From Streptomyces lavendulae subsp. lavendulae (GTDB taxonomy: Bacteria > Actinomycetota > Actinomycetes > Streptomycetales > Streptomycetaceae): a DNA stretch of 64,000 nt. A program made the position numbers and the translations under genes. The stretch covers positions 3,720,001 to 3,784,000 of the forward strand of contig NZ_CP024985.1 in the NCBI RefSeq assembly GCF_002803845.1. Reading direction: 5' to 3'. Below the pieces are notes generated by a model. The model made no database searches. It had not been told where the DNA came from and saw only the letters and a list, made by a program, of their open reading frames with translations. How positions within the stretch are numbered: position 1 is the first letter of the stretch; each line of letters opens with the position of its first letter. This document shows positions 58,942-64,000 of the stretch, piece by piece.

Positions 58942-61442
58942 GCGCCCACCTCCGCATCGGGGTCGCTGCTGTCGGCCGGGGTCGCCGGGCCGATCCGCAC
59001 GAGGGTGCCCGGACGGGCGCCGGTGTCGGCGAGGACGCCCCGTCCGGTGGAGTTCAGCGGGAGCCAGACCACCCGGTCGGGCATCTCGGTGACCCGCAGC
59101 GGGAGTTCCACCGAGCCGGCCGGGCCGGTGACGGCGAGGACGTCCCCGTCCTTGACGCCGGTCTCGGCGGCCGTGGCGGCCGACAGCCGGGCGTTCGCCT
59201 CGTGCCGGGTACCGGCCAGGGCGTCGTCGCCCTGCTGGAGCAGGCCCTGGTCCAGCAGCAGCCGGTGGCCCGCGAGGACCGCCTCGCCCGCGCCGGGGCG
59301 GGGCAGCGGCTCGGTGGCCGTGGACTGCTCGGCCGCGAGCTCCCCCTCCCAGGGGCCGAGCCGCTCCAGCTCGCGCCGTACGGCGTGTACGTCGGGCAGC
59401 GCGATCGGCCGGTCGGCCGCGTCGGCCAGCATGTGCAGCACGCGGGCGTCGGCGGGGGCGAGCCGGCGGGTCATCTGGTCGGGCTTGAGGGCGGCCTCGA
59501 ACGGCCGGACCCTGCCTTCCCAGTTGATGAACGTGCCGGCCTTCTCGGCGACGGCGGCGACCGGCAGGACCACGTCCGCGTGGTCGGTGACCGCGCCGGG
59601 CCGCAGCTCCAGGGAGACCACGAAGGCCTCCTCCAGGGCGGTCCGCGCCCGCTGCGGGTCCGGCAGGTCGGCGAGCTCGACGCCCGCGACCAGCAGGGCG
59701 GACAGCTCGCGGGTGGCGGCGGCCTCCACGATCTGCCCGGTGTCCCGGCCGTAGCGGTGCGGGAGTTCGTCCAGCCCCCAGGCGGTGGCGACCTCGGCGC
59801 GGGCCCGCGGGTCGGTGGCCGGGCGGCCGCCCGGCAGCAGGGACGGCAGCGCGCCCGCCTCGACGGCGGCCCGCTCACCGGCCCGGCGCGGGATCCACAC
59901 CAGCCGGGCCCCGGTCGCGGTCGCGGCCCGTACGGCGGCGGTCAGCGCGCCGGGCACGGCCGCCAGCCGTTCCCCGACCACGAGGACCGCGCCGGGCTTG
60001 CGCAGCGCCTCGGCGGCCTCGGCGCCGCCGGCCTCCAGTCCGGTCCGGGTCGCGAGGGCCTCCAGCCACTCGGGCTCGGTGCCGGGGGCGGCGGCCAGCA
60101 GGGTGCCGCCCGCCTTGGCGAGGCCGCGGGTGGCGAAGGGGGCCAGGGCGAAGGTGTGCTGCTTGTGCCTGCGGTGGGCCTTGCGCAGCCGCAGGAAGAC
60201 CCCGGGGGCCTCCTCCTCGGCCTCGATCCCGGCGAGCAGCACGGTGGGCGCCGCCTCCAGGGAGGCGTACGTGACGCCCGTGCCGTCGAGGTCCTTGCCG
60301 GTGCCCGCCACGGTGGCGGCCAGGAAGTCGGCCTCCTCCGCGCTGTGCACCCGGGCCCGGAAGTCGATGTCGTTGGTGTCGAGCACGACCCGGGCGAACT
60401 TGGCGTACGCGTAGGCGTCCTCGACGGTGAGCCGGCCTCCGGTCAGCACCCCGGCCCGGCCGCGCGCGGCGGCCAGCCCCTTCGCGGCGGCCTCCAGGGC
60501 CTCCGGCCAGCTCGCCGGGGCCAGGACCCCGTCGGCGCCGCGCACCAGCGGGGTGGTCAGCCGGTCCGGGCGCTGCGCGTAGCGGAACCCGAAGCGGCCC
60601 TTGTCACAGATCCACTCCTCGTTGACCTCGGGGTCCTCGGCGGCGAGGCGGCGCATCACCTTGCCGCGCCGGTGGTCGGTCCGGGTCGCGCAGCCGCCCG
60701 CGCAGTGCTCGCACACGCTCGGGGAGGAGACGAGGTCGAAGGGGCGGGAGCGGAAGCGGTAGGCGGCCGAGGTGAGGGCGCCGACGGGGCAGATCTGGAT
60801 GGTGTTGCCGGAGAAGTACGACTGGAAGGGGTCGCCCTCGCCGGTGCCGACCTGCTGGAGCGCGCCGCGTTCGAGCAGCTCGATCATGGGGTCGCCGGCG
60901 ATCTCGTTGGAGAAGCGGGTGCAGCGCGCGCACAGGACGCACCGCTCGCGGTCCAGGAGCACCTGCGTGGAGATCGGGACGGGCTTCTCGTAGGTGCGCT
61001 TGTGGCCCTCGAAGCGGGATTCGGCGTTGCCGTGGGTCATCGCCTGGTTCTGCAGGGGGCATTCGCCGCCCTTGTCGCAGACGGGGCAGTCCAGCGGGTG
61101 GTTGATGAGCAGCAGCTCCATCACCCCGCGCTGGGCCTTGTCGGCGACCGGGGAGGTCAGCTGGGTCTTGACGACCATGCCGTCGGTGCAGGTGATCGTG
61201 CAGGAGGCCATCGGCTTGCGCTGGCCCTCGACCTCGACGATGCACTGGCGGCAGGCGCCGGCCGGGGGGAGGAGGGGGTGGTCGCAGAACCGGGGGATCT
61301 CGATGCCGAGCTGTTCGGCGGCCCGGATGACGAGGGTGCCCTTGGGGACCGACAGTTCGAGTCCGTCGATGGTCAGGGTGACGGAGTCGGGGGGTACGGC
61401 GGCCTCTCCGCCACCGGTCGGAGCGTTCGTGGTGACGGTCAT
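58938..61442 (-). CDS. nuoG: NADH-quinone oxidoreductase subunit G (main operon)
   Basis: 834 residues from ATG 61442 (ATGA overlap with nuoF). The N-terminal 2Fe-2S domain is followed by 4Fe-4S sites: RFCDHPLLPPAGACRQCIVE, HPLDCPVCDKGGECPLQNQ, RCVLCARCTRF and the Cys ligands of the extra cluster N7 (CEHCAGGCATRTDHRRG ... WICDKGRFG). The C-terminal half is the molybdopterin-oxidoreductase-like domain without a cofactor site, ending in a molydopterin-dinucleotide-like barrel. Central electron-transfer scaffold of the NADH-input module. Confidence 0.95.
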   Translation of the reverse strand: MTVTTNAPTGGGEAAVPPDSVTLTIDGLELSVPKGTLVIRAAEQLGIEIPRFCDHPLLPPAGACRQCIVEVEGQRKPMASCTITCTDGMVVKTQLTSPVADKAQRGVMELLLINHPLDCPVCDKGGECPLQNQAMTHGNAESRFEGHKRTYEKPVPISTQVLLDRERCVLCARCTRFSNEIAGDPMIELLERGALQQVGTGEGDPFQSYFSGNTIQICPVGALTSAAYRFRSRPFDLVSSPSVCEHCAGGCATRTDHRRGKVMRRLAAEDPEVNEEWICDKGRFGFRYAQRPDRLTTPLVRGADGVLAPASWPEALEAAAKGLAAARGRAGVLTGGRLTVEDAYAYAKFARVVLDTNDIDFRARVHSAEEADFLAATVAGTGKDLDGTGVTYASLEAAPTVLLAGIEAEEEAPGVFLRLRKAHRRHKQHTFALAPFATRGLAKAGGTLLAAAPGTEPEWLEALATRTGLEAGGAEAAEALRKPGAVLVVGERLAAVPGALTAAVRAATATGARLVWIPRRAGERAAVEAGALPSLLPGGRPATDPRARAEVATAWGLDELPHRYGRDTGQIVEAAATRELSALLVAGVELADLPDPQRARTALEEAFVVSLELRPGAVTDHADVVLPVAAVAEKAGTFINWEGRVRPFEAALKPDQMTRRLAPADARVLHMLADAADRPIALPDVHAVRRELERLGPWEGELAAEQSTATEPLPRPGAGEAVLAGHRLLLDQGLLQQGDDALAGTRHEANARLSAATAAETGVKDGDVLAVTGPAGSVELPLRVTEMPDRVVWLPLNSTGRGVLADTGARPGTLVRIGPATPADSSDPDAEVGA

Positions 61443-62818
61443 GCGTTCACCTCCGTGTCAGCCCAGAGGGTCGACTTCCTGGGGTCGAAGGGGCAGCCCT
61501 TGCCCGTGATGTGCTGTTCGTACTCGGCGCGGAAGTACTTCAGCGAGGAGAAGATGGGGCTGGCGGCGCCGTCGCCGAGGGCGCAGAAGGACTTGCCGTT
61601 GATGTTGTCGGCGATGTCGTTCAGCTTGTCGAGGTCGGACATGACGCCCTTGCCGGCCTCGATGTCGCGCAGCAGCTGGACGAGCCAGTACGTGCCCTCG
61701 CGGCAGGGGGTGCACTTGCCGCAGGACTCGTGGGCGTAGAACTCGGTCCAGCGGGTGACGGCGCGCACCACGCAGGTGGTCTCGTCGAAGCACTGCAGAG
61801 CCTTGGTGCCGAGCATGGACCCGGCCGCGCCGACGCCCTCGTAGTCCAGCGGGACGTCGAGGTGCTCGTCGGTGAACATGGGGGTGGAGGAGCCGCCGGG
61901 GGTCCAGAACTTCAGCCGGTGGCCGGGGCGCATGCCGCCGCTCATGTCGAGGAGCTGGCGCAGGGTGATGCCGAGGGGGGCCTCGTACTGGCCGGGGCCC
62001 GCGACGTGCCCGGACAGCGAATAGAGCGTGAAGCCGGGGGACTTCTCCGTCCCCATCGCCTTGAACCAGTCCTTGCCCTTGTTGAGGATCGCGGGAACCG
62101 AGGCGATGGATTCGACGTTGTTGACGACAGTGGGGCACGCGTAGAGCCCCTCGACCGCGGGGAAGGGAGGGCGCAGCCGGGGCTGACCGCGCCGGCCTTC
62201 GAGGGAGTCGAGCAGTGCCGTCTCCTCGCCGCAGATGTACGCGCCCGCTCCCGCGTGCACGGTGATGTCGAGGTTGCGTCCGCTGCCGCCGATGTCCTTG
62301 CCGAGGTACCCGGCCGCGTACGCCTCGCGCACGGCCTCGTGCAGGCGCCGCAGCACGGGGACGGTCTCGCCGCGCAGGTAGATGAAGGCGTGCTCCGACC
62401 GGATCGCGTAACAGGCGATGATCATTCCCTCGACGAGGGAGTGCGGGTTGGCGAAGAGGAGGGGAATGTCCTTGCAGGTTCCCGGCTCCGACTCGTCCGC
62501 GTTCACGACGAGGTAGTGGGGCTTGCCGTCACCCTGCGGGATGAACTGCCACTTCATTCCGGTGGGGAAGCCCGCGCCGCCGCGTCCGCGCAGTCCGGAG
62601 TCCTTGACGTAGGCGATCACCTCGTCCGGGGTCATCGCGAGCGCCTTGCGCAGGCCCTCGTAGCCCTCGTGGCGCCGGTAGGTCTCCAGCGTCCACGACT
62701 CGGGCTCGTCCCAGAACGCCGACAGGACGGGCGCGAGGAGTTTCTCCGGGCTGGTGCCTCCCCCAGCCTCCGGCTGGGAGGTGCCCCCGTGCCTTTCCTT
62801 CGGGGTGGACACGCTCAT
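61439..62818 (-). CDS. nuoF: NADH-quinone oxidoreductase subunit F (main operon)
   Basis: 459 residues from ATG 62818, overlapping the nuoE stop by one base (TGATG), with GGAGGGG upstream. FMN and NADH site: SGLRGRGGAGFPTGMKW, VNADESEPGTCKD, GAGAYICGEETALLDSLEG. Cluster N3: ESCGKCTPCREGT plus the later Cys in SFCALGDGAA. It is the NADH-oxidising subunit. The N-terminal 25 residues are a Ser/Gly-rich extension. Confidence 0.95.
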   Translation of the reverse strand: MSVSTPKERHGGTSQPEAGGGTSPEKLLAPVLSAFWDEPESWTLETYRRHEGYEGLRKALAMTPDEVIAYVKDSGLRGRGGAGFPTGMKWQFIPQGDGKPHYLVVNADESEPGTCKDIPLLFANPHSLVEGMIIACYAIRSEHAFIYLRGETVPVLRRLHEAVREAYAAGYLGKDIGGSGRNLDITVHAGAGAYICGEETALLDSLEGRRGQPRLRPPFPAVEGLYACPTVVNNVESIASVPAILNKGKDWFKAMGTEKSPGFTLYSLSGHVAGPGQYEAPLGITLRQLLDMSGGMRPGHRLKFWTPGGSSTPMFTDEHLDVPLDYEGVGAAGSMLGTKALQCFDETTCVVRAVTRWTEFYAHESCGKCTPCREGTYWLVQLLRDIEAGKGVMSDLDKLNDIADNINGKSFCALGDGAASPIFSSLKYFRAEYEQHITGKGCPFDPRKSTLWADTEVNA

Positions 62819-63585
62819 CACTCCCCTCCCTCTGTGGTGGTCTCGCCGCGGGCCTCGCCGCGAGGGTGCACGACCGGGGCGTGCGGGGACTCGCCGCGGG
62901 CGATGCGCAGTCCGATCAGGGAGGCGGGTCCGGCGCCGCCGCTCGCGGCCACCGCGCCCTCGCGCTCGTCCGGGAAGCCCGCCAGGATCCGGGCGGTCTC
63001 CTTGTACGTGCACAGCGGCGCGCCCCGGGTCGGTTCGACGGGGCGCCCGGCCAGCAGGTCGTCGACGAGGGCCTTGGCGGATTCGGGGGTCTGGTTGTCG
63101 AAGAACTCCCAGTTGACCATCACCACGGGGGCGTAGTCGCAGGCCGCGTTGCACTCGATGTGCTCCAGCGTCACCTTGCCGTCGGGGGTGGTCTCGTTGT
63201 TGCCGACCCCCAGGTGCTGCTTGAGCTCGTCGAAGATGGCGTCGCCGCCCATGACGGCGCACAGGGTGTTGGTGCAGACGCCGACCTGGTAGTCGCCGGA
63301 GGGCTTACGGCGGTACATCGTGTAGAAGGTGGCGACCGCGGTGACCTCGGCGGTGGTCAGCCCCAGCACCTCGGCGCAGAAGCGGATGCCGGTGCGCGAG
63401 ACGTGGCCCTCCTCGGACTGCGTCAGGTGCAGCAGCGGCAGCAGCGCGGAGCGGCTGTCGGGGTAGCGGGCGATGACCTCGGCGGCGTCGGCCTCCAGCC
63501 GGGCGCGTACGTCGGCCGGGAAGTCGGGGGCCGGAAGCTGGGGCATCCCCAGACTCACCCCTTGACCAGTCGGATTGGCTGTCAT
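62818..63585 (-). CDS. nuoE: NADH-quinone oxidoreductase subunit E (main operon)
   Basis: 255 residues from ATG 63585 (ATGA overlap with nuoD). Thioredoxin-like 2Fe-2S (N1a) domain with ligands in VCTNTLCAVMGG and HIECNAACDYAP. N-terminal helical part LLHLTQSEEGHVSRTGIRF is typical. A C-terminal Gly/Ala-rich tail of about 50 residues follows. Confidence 0.95.
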   Translation of the reverse strand: MTANPTGQGVSLGMPQLPAPDFPADVRARLEADAAEVIARYPDSRSALLPLLHLTQSEEGHVSRTGIRFCAEVLGLTTAEVTAVATFYTMYRRKPSGDYQVGVCTNTLCAVMGGDAIFDELKQHLGVGNNETTPDGKVTLEHIECNAACDYAPVVMVNWEFFDNQTPESAKALVDDLLAGRPVEPTRGAPLCTYKETARILAGFPDEREGAVAASGGAGPASLIGLRIARGESPHAPVVHPRGEARGETTTEGGE

Positions 63586-64000
63586 CGGTCGACGCCTCCC
63601 ATCACGGGGTCGATGGAGGCGACGGCGACGATGACGTCGGCGACCTGGCCGCCTTCGCACATCGCGGCCATGGCCTGCAGGTTGGTGAAGGACGGGTCGC
63701 GGAAGTGGACCCGGTAGGGGCGGGTTCCGCCGTCGGAGACGACGTGGACGCCGAGCTCGCCCTTGGGGGACTCGACGGCGGCGTAGGCCTGTCCGGCCGG
63801 TACCCGGAAGCCCTCGGTGACGAGCTTGAAGTGGTGGATCAGGGCCTCCATGGAGGTGCCCATGATGTTCTTGATGTGGTCGAGGGAGTTGCCGAGGCCG
63901 TCGGGTCCCATCGCGAGCTGCGCGGGCCAGGCGATCTTCTTGTCGGCGACCATGACCGGGCCGGGCTCCAGCCGGTCCAGGCACTGCTCGACGATCCGCA
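63582..64000 (-). CDS. nuoD: NADH-quinone oxidoreductase subunit D, N-terminus beyond the window
   Basis: About 139 C-terminal residues are visible; the frame is open to the right edge, so the gene starts outside. Recognised from HHFKLVTEGFRVPAGQAYAAVESPKGELGVHVVSDGGTRPYRVHFRDPSF and the end MCEGGQVADVIVAVASIDPVMGGVDR, the 49 kDa subunit closing the quinone site with NuoB. Overlaps nuoE by four bases. nuoA, B and C of the main operon are expected further right. Confidence 0.95.
   Translation of the reverse strand, partial: RIVEQCLDRLEPGPVMVADKKIAWPAQLAMGPDGLGNSLDHIKNIMGTSMEALIHHFKLVTEGFRVPAGQAYAAVESPKGELGVHVVSDGGTRPYRVHFRDPSFTNLQAMAAMCEGGQVADVIVAVASIDPVMGGVDR

Overview
The window is a block of Streptomyces (or very close actinomycete) chromosome. 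Base composition is very GC-rich with strong G/C third-position bias, start codons are often GTG or TTG, and genes in operons overlap by GTGA or ATGA. The gene order (tRNA-Thr, tRNA-Met, rpmG, hadA, hadB; YajQ; a partial second nuo cluster; korAB; a polyprenyl synthase; the main nuo operon) is what I would expect in the Streptomyces core. No prophage, insertion sequence, CRISPR array or biosynthetic cluster is visible.

Layout. 1-2.7 kb (minus strand): a truncated monooxygenase-like gene, a DHA2-type MFS exporter and a TetR regulator that share matching operators. 2.78-4.0 kb: a non-coding locus built as a large degenerate inverted repeat around a perfect 20-bp-arm hairpin and a 21-bp tandem repeat. 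4.0-5.5 kb: hadB, hadA, rpmG, tRNA-Met and tRNA-Thr on the minus strand. 5.8-14.3 kb: single genes (degenerate cytosine-deaminase homologue, SDR, DUF3574, tRNA-Tyr, YajQ, SulP and APC transporters, YccF, HtpX). 14.5-24.6 kb (minus): a second, partial complex I operon nuoA-B-C-H-I-J-K-L-M-N lacking nuoD, E, F and G; its NuoC has a long repetitive tail. 24.7-29.0 kb (plus): two tandem-duplicated NarL-type sensor kinases and one response regulator. 29.2-32.2 kb (plus): 2-oxoacid:ferredoxin oxidoreductase korAB. 32.3-38.3 kb: HxlR regulator with divergent QorB-like reductase, RarD, a secreted M28 aminopeptidase, a toxin-antitoxin-like pair and a LolA-like protein. 38.5-50.7 kb: polyprenyl synthase, POT transporter, CocE hydrolase, DUF1963 protein, an Scr1-type HTH/DUF397 pair facing three small overlapping genes, a HAD phosphatase, fumarylacetoacetase, two paralogous secreted proteins and a Uma2 protein. 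50.7-64.0 kb (minus): the main nuo operon from nuoN back to nuoD, which is cut by the window edge.

How the parts fit. Respiration dominates: the main complex I operon, a polyprenyl synthase that could supply the menaquinone side chain, a partial complex I without the NADH-input module, and a ferredoxin-reducing 2-oxoacid oxidoreductase close to it. The two-component genes between the partial nuo cluster and korAB share a palindromic promoter motif that also lies upstream of nuoA of the partial cluster, so they are candidate regulators of this respiratory block.
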